Below, piece by piece: positions 6,701 to 16,310 of a stretch of 53,136 nt of DNA; the first letter of the stretch is position 1, and each line of letters begins with the position of its first letter. Below the pieces are notes generated by a model, which was given only the letters and a program-made list of their open reading frames with translations, searched no databases and was not told the DNA's origin. Both the position numbers and the translations under genes were made by a program. Location of the stretch: the NCBI GenBank assembly GCA_946408345.1, contig CAMJRR010000017.1, positions 1 to 53,136 of the forward strand, in the 5' to 3' direction. This DNA is from an uncultured Bacteroidales bacterium. Its GTDB lineage: Bacteria; Bacteroidota; Bacteroidia; Bacteroidales; F082.

Positions 6701-8572
6701 TTATTTGTTCACCACGATTTTGCGGCTTACCATCTGGCCATCGGACGTAATACCTTGTAAGACGTAAACGCCGTTGCTGAGTTCGCTCACATTATTGTGC
6801 ATCAGGCATTGTCCGTTCATGGTGTAAATTCTTGTGACAGTGACGATTTCTTTGTTGCTGTTTTCTTCAATGCCTGTTACCTCAATGTACACATAGTTCT
6901 CTCCTTCAGGGGTGAGAGCGAAGTCTGATTCACAGTCTTCATAGACAGCAGTCAATTGGTATTTATAGGCTCCGAGGCCACTCTCGTCGTAGTATGATGT
7001 AGCATCGCCTGGCACTTCAATGATGACTTCATCCTTGATGATAGTGTTGTAACGGTAGAGGTTGTAATGCAGTGGCTGTGTTTCAGGGGCTACCCAGTCG
7101 AGCTCTACGCCAAACGACAGTTCGTCCATATCGTAGACATAAAGGCCTTCAAAGTCTTCGGGCGCGAGGCAGGTGATGACAGGTGGTTCGATTGGACCCA
7201 TAGTACCGTCGGGACCGATGTTTTGGCCGTAAATGCCGCCGTCAATGCAATTCACCCAAGTCACAATGTTTTGACCCATGACGAAACCTGGGGTGTTGTC
7301 GCATACCGTCCTTCTATAGACATTCGAGCACAAGGTCTTGGCCCATAGTTGGTTGCCATCCATATCAAAGCCCATGGCTTCGATGGTGGTGAAGTAGGAG
7401 TTGTTGGGGCTGCTTTTCGTGTAAATCACGCTGAAGCCGCTGCCGTCCTCAAAAGCATCGACCATGATGTCGGCATAGGAGACGCCTACATAATCGGCCA
7501 ACAGGATGCCTTCTCCCCACACTCTTTCGCCCGTGGCAGAGATGCGGTTGACATAGATCCTTGACTGGCTTTGCGTGGAAGCGTCGGTTTGCTCGTAGGT
7601 GACGATGAGGTCATAGTTGTTTGGGTCGACGGTGCCACATGCATAGCCGTAGTAGTTCATCGGGTCGGTGGAATGCACCGCGATACCGTTCAGGTCACTG
7701 ATGGTGGAAACGCCAAACTCGTTGAAATGGAAGACGTAAGTGTTGAAGGCTCCTCCGATGCCAGGATGCCAAATGTAGGCATATCCACCGCCCATGCCAT
7801 CAGCTACAGCCTTGTGGATATAGGTGGATTGGAAAGTCTGGGAAGACATGAGAAGGGATGCGGGGCTGAGGATGTTTCCATCGGGCGTGACGGCGACGAC
7901 ATAAAGCTCCTTGTCGGTATAAAAACCTGAGCCCACTTTTTCGTAGGTGAGCAGCACATTGTTGTTGAAGCTCAACGTGAGTTGACCGAACATGCACTTG
8001 TATCCGCCGCTGTCGCTGATGGTGGTGGTGGGTCTCAAAGTGCCATCGGCATCAACGTATTGCAGATAAAGGTTCGAGTAGTCAAAGCCTAAGGCCCAGA
8101 AACCGCCATCATCGCCGGCAGTTAATTCGGTGCGCGAAAAGCCAAGGCCACCAAAAAGTTGCAAGCCTTGTTCTCCCCAAACGAAATTGCCGTTAGGATC
8201 AATCTTCACAGCGTATGTGAAGCCGTCGTAAGTGGCAAAACAACTCACCACGCAGCCATCGGCGGTGGTAGTCATGGCGACACCTTCTGACATCGATGAG
8301 AATTCATGTCCGCTGATATGGATGCCATCGTAGCCCCATTGCGGAACACCTTCAAAGTCGATTCGTTGCAGGGTGGGCGACCAGCCATTGGTGCCGAATC
8401 CTTCCCATTGGATGTAGGTATCACCGGTGTTGGGGTTAGTGGCCATGTATAGTTCACCGTCGTCGTTGCCACAGTTGGCGAGGAAAGTGTTGGTGGCAGG
8501 GTCGTTGACCCATTGGGCATGCAAAGAAATCATTGCAGCCATAGAGAAAACAAGAATAAAAAGCTTTTTCAT
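6701..8572 (-). CDS. T9SS type A secreted protein, paralog 1
   Basis: The protein is 623 aa. It has a signal peptide (residues 1-19, ending LHAQ), and a long body rich in repeated W/G/D strands (QWEGFGTNGWSP, DDGGFWALG, GGGYAYIWHPG) that suggests a beta-propeller or beta-sandwich without a named domain. An Fn3-like segment (about 470-560, including VELDWVAPETQPLHYNLYRY) follows. The T9SS type A sorting domain has the order IYTMNGQ, LSNGVYVLQGI, SRKIVVNK. It would cross the inner membrane by Sec and the outer membrane by T9SS. It is the second gene of a tandem pair: 25 bp separate it from its paralog, so they probably share a promoter. Ligand or enzymatic role is not recognisable. Confidence 0.88.
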   Translation of the reverse strand: MKKLFILVFSMAAMISLHAQWVNDPATNTFLANCGNDDGELYMATNPNTGDTYIQWEGFGTNGWSPTLQRIDFEGVPQWGYDGIHISGHEFSSMSEGVAMTTTADGCVVSCFATYDGFTYAVKIDPNGNFVWGEQGLQLFGGLGFSRTELTAGDDGGFWALGFDYSNLYLQYVDADGTLRPTTTISDSGGYKCMFGQLTLSFNNNVLLTYEKVGSGFYTDKELYVVAVTPDGNILSPASLLMSSQTFQSTYIHKAVADGMGGGYAYIWHPGIGGAFNTYVFHFNEFGVSTISDLNGIAVHSTDPMNYYGYACGTVDPNNYDLIVTYEQTDASTQSQSRIYVNRISATGERVWGEGILLADYVGVSYADIMVDAFEDGSGFSVIYTKSSPNNSYFTTIEAMGFDMDGNQLWAKTLCSNVYRRTVCDNTPGFVMGQNIVTWVNCIDGGIYGQNIGPDGTMGPIEPPVITCLAPEDFEGLYVYDMDELSFGVELDWVAPETQPLHYNLYRYNTIIKDEVIIEVPGDATSYYDESGLGAYKYQLTAVYEDCESDFALTPEGENYVYIEVTGIEENSNKEIVTVTRIYTMNGQCLMHNNVSELSNGVYVLQGITSDGQMVSRKIVVNK

Positions 8573-8597
8573 ATTGTTATAGTATTAATGTTGAAAT

Positions 8598-10442
8598 TTA
8601 TTTCAAAACTTTCTTTACTATGGTTTTACCTAAGCTTGTAACCCCTATGATAGCATAAGTACCAGGGGTTAACTCGTTGATGTCCTTGGTGTTGATAAGT
8701 TGTCCCTTGATGTTGTAGATGCCTGTGATGGTAACGATTTCCTCAGTTTCCATTTCAGGAATCGCATCGTAGTCGGTAATTATGACGTAATCGTCACCAT
8801 CGGGAGTTAGGGCATACTCGGATTCACAATGTTCATAAACAGCGGTCAACCTGAAGATGTTTTCCAGATAAGGCACTGACTCTGCAAAATAAGAGGTACT
8901 TTCTGGTCCAATCTCGATAACTTCTTTGCTGATGCCATCACAATACAGGTTGTAGTGGAGTGGGAGCGTTTCAGGGGCAGTCCAAGAAAGCGTAACCCAA
9001 GTGGAAAGCGTCTCTTGATGATAAACACCTTCGCCTTCGAAGTTAGTAGGCGGGTCGCATATTACCGGGGCAGGTGGAGTGACCACTCCCATGGTGCCGT
9101 CCCAGCTGATGTTTTGGGCATAGACGCCGCCATCATCGCTGTTGATCCAAGCCACAATGTTTTGCCCGTAATGAAAACCGGCGGTGTTGTCGCTTATGGT
9201 TTTATTGTAGCTGGTCGAACTCATCGTGGTGTTCCACAACAGGTTTCCATCGAGGTCGTAGCCCACAGCTTCAATGCTGCCTTGGCTGGTACCGAAGGTC
9301 ACGACGAATCCCTCAACAGCATTGTTGGCATCCACGTGGATGTCGCTATAGGAACGACCAGTGTAGTCGGCAACCATAATGCCGTCGCCCCATGGCTTTT
9401 CGCCCGATTCGGTAATGCGGTTGACATAGACTCGATGTTGGGATTGAGAGCCAGCATCCTTTTGGAGATAAGCGATAATGATGTCATTGCTCTTGGGGTC
9501 GATAGTGGCGTAAGCATTGGTGTAATAGTTGCCATAGTCGGGACTATGCACGGCGATGCCGTTGAGATCGGAGATGGTGGGTGTGCCGTTCTCATCGAAA
9601 TGTGTGACGTAGGTGTTATATACGCCACCTATGGCATTGTGAAATTGATAGACATAGCCGCCCCCCTTACTGTCGGGAATGGCATAATGCACGTAGCTGG
9701 CACCTACGGTCTGTAGTCCAAACAAAAGCGTCTCGGGAAAAACCTGTTCGCCGTTTTTGTCGTATCCTGCAACGTGGATTTCCTTGTTGTAATTGGTATA
9801 GCCTTGGAGGGTCTGCTTGGCATACACCACAAAGACGCCGTCTTCAGCAGGAATCATTACGCCATTGGTGCATTTTTTTGCAGGGTCTTTGATGGTGGTC
9901 TTGGGGCGCAGCGTGCCGTCCGCATTGACATATTGCAGGAATGTGCTGTCCATATCGGTGCCCAAGGCCCATACGCCGCCGTCATCGCCTGCGATCACCT
10001 CGGAGCGGCCACCGCCTTCACCGTCGAAGAGCACCATGCCGTGTTCACCCCAAGGGAAGGTGCCGTCGGCATTGATTTTGACCGCCCAGTGATGAGGCCC
10101 GAGGGTGCGGAACACCGTTACCACACCACCATTGACAGCGGTCATGGCATAGCCCGGTGACCAGGTGGCGAAGTCGGGCGTGGTGACATGGATGCCGTCG
10201 GCAGGCCATTGTGGCACGCCGTTGAAATCAAGTCGCTGCAACCACGGCGACCAACCGTTTTCGCCTTGGTAATGCCATTGCACGTAGGTGTCACCCGTCG
10301 AAACGTCGGTTGAAACATACACCTCGGCGGCATTTTTGTTACAATTGGCAATGCTCGTGTTGCTGACGGGGTCGTCGACCCATTGGGCTTTCAGCGTTAC
10401 TAAAGAGGCCAAAGCCAAAAACAGTAAAGAAAGTTTCTTCAT
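8598..10442 (-). CDS. T9SS type A secreted protein, paralog 2
   Basis: The protein is 614 aa and collinear with the next gene downstream throughout: signal peptide ending LKAQWVDDP, the VSTGDTYVQW block, DDGGVWALG, GGGYVYQFHN, an Fn3-like segment with WTAPETLPLHYNLYCDG, and a T9SS type A tail (IYNIKGQ ... LTPGTYAIIG ... KKVLK). The two proteins differ at many positions, so the duplication is not recent. It is the first gene of the pair, with the promoter box at 10473-10480. No catalytic motif is visible; a binding or surface-layer role is plausible. Confidence 0.88.
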   Translation of the reverse strand: MKKLSLLFLALASLVTLKAQWVDDPVSNTSIANCNKNAAEVYVSTDVSTGDTYVQWHYQGENGWSPWLQRLDFNGVPQWPADGIHVTTPDFATWSPGYAMTAVNGGVVTVFRTLGPHHWAVKINADGTFPWGEHGMVLFDGEGGGRSEVIAGDDGGVWALGTDMDSTFLQYVNADGTLRPKTTIKDPAKKCTNGVMIPAEDGVFVVYAKQTLQGYTNYNKEIHVAGYDKNGEQVFPETLLFGLQTVGASYVHYAIPDSKGGGYVYQFHNAIGGVYNTYVTHFDENGTPTISDLNGIAVHSPDYGNYYTNAYATIDPKSNDIIIAYLQKDAGSQSQHRVYVNRITESGEKPWGDGIMVADYTGRSYSDIHVDANNAVEGFVVTFGTSQGSIEAVGYDLDGNLLWNTTMSSTSYNKTISDNTAGFHYGQNIVAWINSDDGGVYAQNISWDGTMGVVTPPAPVICDPPTNFEGEGVYHQETLSTWVTLSWTAPETLPLHYNLYCDGISKEVIEIGPESTSYFAESVPYLENIFRLTAVYEHCESEYALTPDGDDYVIITDYDAIPEMETEEIVTITGIYNIKGQLINTKDINELTPGTYAIIGVTSLGKTIVKKVLK

Positions 10443-10472
10443 GTCTGCCGTTTTTTGTGTTGATTATTGCCG

Positions 10473-10480
10473 CAAAATTA
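10473..10480 (-). promoter_or_regulatory. Promoter -7 box for the paralog pair
   Basis: The minus strand reads TAATTTTG, 31 bp before the start at 10442. On the plus strand, TTTCTTTG (10491-10498) is a weaker box that could serve the divergent small gene starting at 10516. Confidence 0.6.
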
Positions 10481-10515
10481 TAAAAAATCGTTTCTTTGCA
10501 GAAAAATTTGTTGTA

Positions 10516-10854
10516 ATGGACGAAAAATTTACCCAAGAAGAACAAGTCGCCATCGCCAATGTGCTTTACAACTTGGCAGGTGCCGATTTCCAAACCCACG
10601 AAGGGGAGACCGCTTGCTTGAAGTCTTGTCTTAAAGAACTGTCATTTAATGCCGCAAATTTCACACCGATTCCGAAGAATGCCTTGCAGATGAAGGCCTA
10701 CGAGACCATACGGCGCATGACTAATGAAAAAAAACGTAGCTTCTCACGTATGATGACCCGTCTCTCGCGCTCCGACGGACATTTCGGCCCTAGTGAACAA
10801 GCATTCGTGAAAGAGATATTAATAATGTGTGACGTTCCGTTTGTGCATAAATGA
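10516..10854 (+). CDS. Small TerB-like helical protein
   Basis: The protein is 112 aa. A longer frame reaching back to 10288 would overlap the 5' end of the divergent secreted gene and its promoter, so I start at the ATG at 10516. The sequence is all-helical in character. It contains LSRSDGHFGPSEQAFVKEIL, which resembles the repeated acidic helix-turn motif of TerB-family (tellurite resistance associated) domains. There is no signal peptide. Function cannot be assigned beyond that resemblance; no other ter genes are nearby. Confidence 0.6.
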   Translation: MDEKFTQEEQVAIANVLYNLAGADFQTHEGETACLKSCLKELSFNAANFTPIPKNALQMKAYETIRRMTNEKKRSFSRMMTRLSRSDGHFGPSEQAFVKEILIMCDVPFVHK

Positions 10855-10933
10855 ACTTGTAGGGCTGTCGTACCACGACAGCCGCTGTCTGGTGTTTCAC
10901 AGCGGCTGCCACGGTGTGACAGCCCTACAAGTT
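10854..10933. terminator. Large composite palindrome between convergent genes
   Basis: AACTTGTAGGGCTGTC (10854-10869) pairs perfectly over 16 bp with the sequence at 10918-10933. A second inner stem (CAGCCGCTGT with ACAGCGGCTG) makes the whole 80 bp nearly self-complementary. It sits between convergent genes and starts at the last base of the TerB-like stop codon. It probably works as a bidirectional transcription barrier and belongs to the GGGCTGTC dispersed family. Confidence 0.75.
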
Positions 10934-10952
10934 ATTAAATCGGGTTCCTGAT

Positions 10953-12566
10953 TTATTTGATGTTCGGTTCCTCAAGTCCAAGGTGCTTCTTGGCATCTAC
11001 GCGCTTCAGGATGATACCGATGATCAATGCAGCCACGCCGAGGCAGGCGAGCATGACCAGAGGCCAAGTGTAGTTAAGCGCAACGGGGTCGGTGACACCA
11101 GGGTTGGTGTTTTCCAAAACCTTACCAATCAGCAGCGGGAACAGCCACAAACCGATATTCTGGATCCAGAAAATCAAAGCGTAGGCTGAACCGATGATCT
11201 TTTCGTCCACCAGCTTCGGCACGCTCGGCCACAAAGCGGCAGGCACCAGCGAGAACGAAGCACCCAGCACGAGGATGGTCACGTAAGCCACGACCACACC
11301 ACCGACGGCATTGCCCTTGAACATGGGCAGGATGAAGGCGAAGGTGAGGTGGCAGATGATGAGCAGCAACGAGCCAATCATCAGCATGGAAGCGGCCTTA
11401 CCCTTGTTGTCGACATAGCTGCCGAGGATAGGCGTGATGGCCACGGCCAACAGCGGGAACACGGCGAAGATGGTCTCGGCGGTGCCACGCATGTAACCCA
11501 TGTAGCAGTAAACCACGAGGGCGACGACGGCGATAGCCATCAAACCGAACTTCAGGCCTTTCTTCTTCGAGAAGTTGCTGGCAAACGAGCAGACAGCCAC
11601 CACAAGCATGATGATGTATTGCACGATGGTGACAGTGTCGCCGGCCCAGAATGAACCAGCGGCGGGCTCAGTCAACGTCAGGTTGCACTGCAACATATTG
11701 ACGGCGTACTTCTGGAACGGGAAGATGGCCGAATAATACAGCACGCAGAGCAAAGCGACCAGCCAGAAACCGAGGCTCGACAAAATCTTGCCAATGTCGC
11801 TGACCTTGAACGGGTCGTCTTTCTCTTCGGCTTCGCCAGTTTGTGCATCCAATTTCTTGTCCATGAAGAAGTAAACCACAAACATGATAAGGGCGATGCA
11901 AAGCAGTACCACGCCGAAGGCCACGGAACGGCTCACATTGATGCTACCACCGAGCTTGGCGAAGTAGGGTGAGAAAATCATGCAGGTAGCCACACCGAGA
12001 CGTGCGAGAGCCATCTCAGAGCCCATGGCAAGAGCCGTCTCACGACCCTTGAACCATTTCACGATACCACGGCTCACGGTGATACCAGCCATTTCGGTAC
12101 CGCAACCAAAGACCATAAAGCCGAGGGCGGCCAGCTTGGCAGAGGCAGGCATGCCGCGATAGAACGGCGAAACGCCCAATTCCTCAAAGCCAGGGATGTA
12201 GTTGAGGTTGTTGGTGAACCAGGTCTCTGCACCGCTGCCATAGAACGACTCACTGATGGCATAGTACTTAATCAAGCCACCGACGAGCATCACGGCACCC
12301 GAAAGCACGGCGGTGAAACGCACGCCCATCTTGTCGAGGATGATACCGGCGAAGATGAGGAAGAACACGAAGACGTTCAGGAAGGTCTCAGCGCCCTGCA
12401 TGGTACCGAAGGCGAGGCTGTCCCAGCCGCGTTCGGTTTGCATCAGGTCCTTGATGGGGGACAGGATGTCCATGAAGATGTAGGCGCAAAACATGGCCAA
12501 AGCCAAGAGCAACAAGGCAATCCAACGCATGGTGGGGTTGTCTCTCAATGTCAGTTTTTCTGTCAT
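10953..12566 (-). CDS. MFS transporter, 12 predicted membrane helices
   Basis: The protein is 537 aa. About twelve hydrophobic segments in two groups are separated by a charged cytoplasmic loop near residue 235-255 (DKKLDAQTGEAEEKDDPF). The first half has the MFS loop-2 type motif GIILDKMGVRFTAVLSG. The sequence VSRGIVKWFKGRETALAMG resembles loop 4-5 of metabolite permeases. Substrate cannot be read from the sequence; candidates include peptides or organic anions. It follows the M16 protease gene on the same strand, with a hairpin repeat and an AAGATTT array between, so transcription may or may not run through. Confidence 0.85.
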   Translation of the reverse strand: MTEKLTLRDNPTMRWIALLLLALAMFCAYIFMDILSPIKDLMQTERGWDSLAFGTMQGAETFLNVFVFFLIFAGIILDKMGVRFTAVLSGAVMLVGGLIKYYAISESFYGSGAETWFTNNLNYIPGFEELGVSPFYRGMPASAKLAALGFMVFGCGTEMAGITVSRGIVKWFKGRETALAMGSEMALARLGVATCMIFSPYFAKLGGSINVSRSVAFGVVLLCIALIMFVVYFFMDKKLDAQTGEAEEKDDPFKVSDIGKILSSLGFWLVALLCVLYYSAIFPFQKYAVNMLQCNLTLTEPAAGSFWAGDTVTIVQYIIMLVVAVCSFASNFSKKKGLKFGLMAIAVVALVVYCYMGYMRGTAETIFAVFPLLAVAITPILGSYVDNKGKAASMLMIGSLLLIICHLTFAFILPMFKGNAVGGVVVAYVTILVLGASFSLVPAALWPSVPKLVDEKIIGSAYALIFWIQNIGLWLFPLLIGKVLENTNPGVTDPVALNYTWPLVMLACLGVAALIIGIILKRVDAKKHLGLEEPNIK

Positions 12567-12578
12567 AATAATTTGGTA

Positions 12579-12612
12579 TTTAAAGATTTAAAGATTCAAG
12601 ATTTAAAGATTT
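12579..12612. repeat. AAAGATTT short tandem array
   Basis: Four to five copies of a 9-bp TTTAAAGAT-type unit lie just upstream of the MFS gene start. The same motif appears at 5331-5365 and, in the opposite orientation, at 45597-45652. All three are close to gene starts. Confidence 0.7.
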
Positions 12613-12619
12613 GGCTTTC

Positions 12620-12694
12620 AGCTTTCAGCCGTCAGCAATCAGCTAGCCATATTATTGGTGTTGGCTGATTGCTGACAGCTGACGGCTGATAGCT
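12620..12694. repeat. Inverted repeat after the M16 gene
   Basis: The left arm (12620-12643, ending CCGTCAGCAATCAGC) pairs with the right arm (12664-12694, GCTGATTGCTGACAGCTGACGG then GCTGATAGCT), allowing a few extra bases. It begins 7 bp past the M16 stop codon. It could terminate or stabilise that transcript; no long T-run follows on the minus strand. Confidence 0.65.
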
Positions 12695-12700
12695 ATATTA

Positions 12701-15502
12701 TCATTCGGGTATCTGCACTACTTCCTTCTTGTAGCCTTTCAGCACGGCTTTGGCCATGTTGGCTACGTCGTCGGCGGTGATGCCGTTGATGATGTCGTTA
12801 TAGTTGGCCATCGGATTGTATCCGTCGCGGCTCTGCGTCTGGATGCAGTTCATCCAATAGCGGTTGTTTTCCATGTCTTCACTGTGTTTCTTGACGAGGA
12901 ACTCCTTCACCTTCTTGAGGTCTTCGGGACGCGGGCCTTGGTTGGCCACGTTCTGTAGCTCTGCAATGGCAATGCCCATCAGCTTTTCGTACATTTCCTT
13001 GTTGGTGTCGAAGCCGATGAGGAACATGAAGCTCGGTTTCGGGCGGAGGCTGAGGTTGCCTTGCACACCCACACCGTATGTGCCGCCTTCGTCTTCACGG
13101 ATTTTCTCGGTGTAGACGATATCCATCACATCGCTCAGAATCTGCATCTTCATTTGGTTCTCCATGGTGTATTCTATGTCGCCATTGAAGATGGTATAGC
13201 AGCTCACTTTCGGGTTCTCCATAGCCTTGGTATAATGGCTGCTGACATCCTTATCGGTGATGACAGGCACGTTGGAGGTCCAGGTCTCGTCGTTCTTTTT
13301 GGTCTTCAAGGCTCCGATGTATTGCTCAATCATAGGCTCGAAGGTCTCGGGGTCGATGTTGCCCACGAAAGTGAACACGAAGTTGTTGGCATCTTTGAAA
13401 CGGTCTGCATAGAGCTTCAGGGCTTTGGCATAGTCCACCTTGTCATAGTCTTCGGTCTTCATGCGCTTGACGAGCGGATGGTTATCGTACAAGGCGAACA
13501 TCAGGTTGTCGCGGAAGGCAGTCATCGGGTCGGATTCAGCGTTGGCAACCATAGCCTTGGCGCGAGTGATGTACGACTGGAAGGCTTCCTCATCACTGCG
13601 GGGACTGTTGAAATATAAATAGGTGAGTTGCAACATGGTTTCCAAGTCTTTCACGGAGCAGCTACCGCTCATGCCTTCTGTTAGTGAACTGATGTAAGGA
13701 TTGACTGAAGCTTTTTTGCCAGCCAACACCTTAGGCAGGTCGATGGCACTGAAGTTGCCCACACCGCCGAGGGTAGCCAATGAGTTGATTTCCTGCAAAG
13801 TGAACGGATCGCTTTGATCCATGACGGAGTAGCCACCGAAGCTGTAAGCTGACATCAGGATTTCGTCATCCTTGAATGTGGTGGGTTTGTAAATAACCTT
13901 TACGCCGTTTTTCAAATTGAGGATGGTGGCATCAAAGGTGTCGTCATGTTTCTTGCTCTCAATGGCACCTTTCACGGGCAGGGTGGCAATCAGAGGCTCG
14001 TTGCTGACGGTCTCCACATAAGGTTCCACTTCCACTTTGTTTGCATTATTGAACAGGGAGACGAGTTCTTCTTTGGTAGGCAAGGTCACACCTTCTTTTT
14101 CAGGTCCGGTCAGCGTGATGACGATGTTGTCTTTGCGGATGAGTTCAGGTACATATTGGTTGATGGCTTCCACAGGAAGGGCAGGGAGGATTTGGCTGAG
14201 CAGCATGTACTCATTCTCAATGCCCATCAGTGGTTCATTGGTAAGGAAGTGGGCTAGGATGGGGTTGAGGTAACGGCCCGTCTCTTGCTTGTCGCGCTCA
14301 TCATATTGGTTCTCGATGCGTTTCATTAGATCGGCTTTGGCGCGTTCAAACTCCGAGGCTGTGAAGCCGTATTGCTGCATACGCTTGTTTTCGGCTACGA
14401 TGGCATTCAGAGCCTCATCAATGCCGTCCTTATCTTTAGCATAAGCCATACTCGTCCAAGCATCCTTGGTGTCGCTGACGAAGAAGGATCCGTAGTATCC
14501 ATAGCCGAAGATAAAGGGCGGGTTGGCCTTTTGTGTGAGTTCTTCGAGACGGTTGTTGTACATAGTGGCCACAAGTTGGTCGATGTAGCCTTTCAGCCAA
14601 TACTGAATGTCGTTTTTTTCTTCATTTGGCACCACATCGTGCTTGTAGTAAACCGAAATGTTGTAGTTGGTCTCTTCGCGGTCGGTGCAGATGCTCACGA
14701 TAGGCTCTTCGTTGTCGGCCACCTCAAAGCGGGTGCGTTCGGCAGGATTGACGGGGGCAGGGATGTCCTCAAAGATGCTCTTGATGTGGCTCTCGACAAG
14801 GTTCACGTCAACATCGCCGATGATGATGATGCCTTGCAGGTCAGGACGGTACCATTTGTGGTAGTAGGCACGCAGGGCCTCGTGGTCGAAGCCGGTGATG
14901 ACTTCCTCAAGGCCGATGGGCATACGATGACCATAGGGGCTGTTGGGATAAATCTCAGGGAGCATCTTTTCCCACATACGCTGTTGGGCGTCGTTGCGGG
15001 TGCGCTTTTCCTCAAGGATGACGCCGCGTTCCTTATCGATTTCGGGACCTTCCAAGGAGATGAAGCTCGACCAGTCGTGGAGGATGAGGATGCACGAGTC
15101 GACGAGGTTCATGTTGGTGGTGGGCACATTGGTCAGCATGTAGACAGTTTGTTCGATGCTGGTCCAAGCGTTCACGTTTTCGCCGAACTTCACGCCGTTG
15201 TGCTCCATATAGTTAAGGAGTTCCTTGCCGGGGAAGTTCTTCGTGCCGTTGAAGGCCATGTGCTCCAGGAAGTGGGCCAGACCGCGTTGGTCTTCCTCTT
15301 CAAGGATGGAGCCGACCTTTTGCGCGATGTAGAAGTTGGCGCGTTGGGCGGGTTTCTCGTTGTGACGGATGTAGTAGGTCAATCCGTTCTCCAATTTGCC
15401 TCTTCTGACGTTCTGGTCGAAAGGCACGGGCATAGCTTGCTGGGCGAGTATGGTTGTGCTCAAGGCAAGCGTTGCGATTAGGGATAAGGTTAGTTTTTTC
15501 AT
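12701..15502 (-). CDS. Periplasmic M16-family zinc protease
   Basis: The protein is 933 aa, the usual length for a two-repeat pitrilysin-like M16 peptidase. It has a signal peptide (1-20, ending ILAQ). The N-terminal half is active: the inverted zinc motif is HFLEH (H77, E80, H81) and a third ligand Glu lies about 77 residues on, in DKERGVILEEKR. The C-terminal half is the inactive partner repeat and contains the R/Y substrate-binding region near EGGTYGVGV. Such enzymes degrade peptides inside a clamshell cavity, here in the periplasm. The adjacent MFS permease on the same strand makes a peptide-salvage link possible but unproven. Confidence 0.92.
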   Translation of the reverse strand: MKKLTLSLIATLALSTTILAQQAMPVPFDQNVRRGKLENGLTYYIRHNEKPAQRANFYIAQKVGSILEEEDQRGLAHFLEHMAFNGTKNFPGKELLNYMEHNGVKFGENVNAWTSIEQTVYMLTNVPTTNMNLVDSCILILHDWSSFISLEGPEIDKERGVILEEKRTRNDAQQRMWEKMLPEIYPNSPYGHRMPIGLEEVITGFDHEALRAYYHKWYRPDLQGIIIIGDVDVNLVESHIKSIFEDIPAPVNPAERTRFEVADNEEPIVSICTDREETNYNISVYYKHDVVPNEEKNDIQYWLKGYIDQLVATMYNNRLEELTQKANPPFIFGYGYYGSFFVSDTKDAWTSMAYAKDKDGIDEALNAIVAENKRMQQYGFTASEFERAKADLMKRIENQYDERDKQETGRYLNPILAHFLTNEPLMGIENEYMLLSQILPALPVEAINQYVPELIRKDNIVITLTGPEKEGVTLPTKEELVSLFNNANKVEVEPYVETVSNEPLIATLPVKGAIESKKHDDTFDATILNLKNGVKVIYKPTTFKDDEILMSAYSFGGYSVMDQSDPFTLQEINSLATLGGVGNFSAIDLPKVLAGKKASVNPYISSLTEGMSGSCSVKDLETMLQLTYLYFNSPRSDEEAFQSYITRAKAMVANAESDPMTAFRDNLMFALYDNHPLVKRMKTEDYDKVDYAKALKLYADRFKDANNFVFTFVGNIDPETFEPMIEQYIGALKTKKNDETWTSNVPVITDKDVSSHYTKAMENPKVSCYTIFNGDIEYTMENQMKMQILSDVMDIVYTEKIREDEGGTYGVGVQGNLSLRPKPSFMFLIGFDTNKEMYEKLMGIAIAELQNVANQGPRPEDLKKVKEFLVKKHSEDMENNRYWMNCIQTQSRDGYNPMANYNDIINGITADDVANMAKAVLKGYKKEVVQIPE

Positions 15503-15539
15503 TTTTTTATAGTTGTTAGTTGTTCAGTTGTTCGGTTGC

Positions 15540-15651
15540 CGCTTTGCGTCATTGACTCCGTCGAATGCAGAGCATTTGCAAGGAGGAACGACGAAGCTAG
15601 GGGTTAAGCTGTTTGTCTGGTCTGCTTCGTTCCTCGCAGTGACGCGAAGCG
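15540..15651. repeat. 112-bp GTCATTGCGAGG-family palindromic repeat
   Basis: Outer arms CGCTTTGCGTCATTG and CAGTGACGCGAAGCG pair with few mismatches. Inner arms AAGGAGGAACGACGAAGC and GCTTCGTTCCTCGC also pair. It is the same family as the copy inside the dikinase-like gene at 48653, and an isolated arm lies at 5413. It lies between rsmG and the M16 gene. Confidence 0.75.
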
Positions 15652-15655
15652 TGTC

Positions 15656-16282
15656 TTAATATAAATGCACCACATACTTCTCCATAAAATATTCCTCTGT
15701 AAACCATTTGTTTATCGCCACTTGATTATGTTTCCAATAACGGTTCAAGGCTTTGAATTCTTCCGTCAGGTCACCCCCCTTCAGGTACATAATGCCGCCC
15801 GCCTCCTCGTCGCCTCTGATTCTCAGTTTGTTGCCGGCAAGGTTGGCAATCTCAGGCAAGGTCATAACGGCACGTCCTGTAATCACATCGAACTTTTCCT
15901 TCACTTCCTCGGCACGTTTCTGCTCGGCTACCACATTCTCCAAACCAACGGCATCTTTAACAGCGTTCACCACCTTGATTTTCTTGCCTGTGCCGTCGAT
16001 AAGGTAGAATTCGGCCTGCGGAAACATAATGGCCAAAGGAATGCCGGGGAAACCGCCTCCTGTACCCAAGTCCATGATCTTCATACCAGGCAACAACTCG
16101 AAGTATTTGGCAATGGCTAACGAATGCAAAACATGGTGCTCATAGAAGTGCTCCATGTCCTTGCGCGAGATGACGTTGATTTTGCTGTTCCAGTCCAAAT
16201 ATAAGTCTTTCAGTTGGTTATACTGTTCCTTCTGCTTGTCGCTGAGCTCAGGGAAGTACTTGAAAAGGCTGGTTGTGTCCAT
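15656..16282 (-). CDS. rsmG: 16S rRNA m7G527 methyltransferase RsmG
   Basis: The protein is 208 aa, the usual length. The SAM-binding Rossmann motif is MDLGTGGGFPGIPLAIMFP (about residues 70-88), followed by the acidic strand FYLIDGTGKKIKVV. The conserved NVISRKD element of RsmG/GidB precedes it. It methylates N7 of G527 in 16S rRNA in the cytoplasm using SAM. A TATTTTTG promoter box lies 21 bp upstream of the start, so the leader is short. Loss of this gene in other bacteria gives low-level streptomycin resistance. Confidence 0.95.
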   Translation of the reverse strand: MDTTSLFKYFPELSDKQKEQYNQLKDLYLDWNSKINVISRKDMEHFYEHHVLHSLAIAKYFELLPGMKIMDLGTGGGFPGIPLAIMFPQAEFYLIDGTGKKIKVVNAVKDAVGLENVVAEQKRAEEVKEKFDVITGRAVMTLPEIANLAGNKLRIRGDEEAGGIMYLKGGDLTEEFKALNRYWKHNQVAINKWFTEEYFMEKYVVHLY

Positions 16283-16302
16283 AGATTAACAAAAATTGGC
16301 TT

Positions 16303-16310
16303 CAAAAATA
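16303..16310 (-). promoter_or_regulatory. rsmG promoter -7 box
   Basis: The minus strand reads TATTTTTG, an exact TAnnTTTG match 21 bp before the rsmG start. Confidence 0.6.

Noticed and set aside
10288..10515. N-terminal extension of the TerB-like protein
   Set aside because: It would overlap the 5' end and promoter of the divergent T9SS gene. The ATG at 10516 is a better start.
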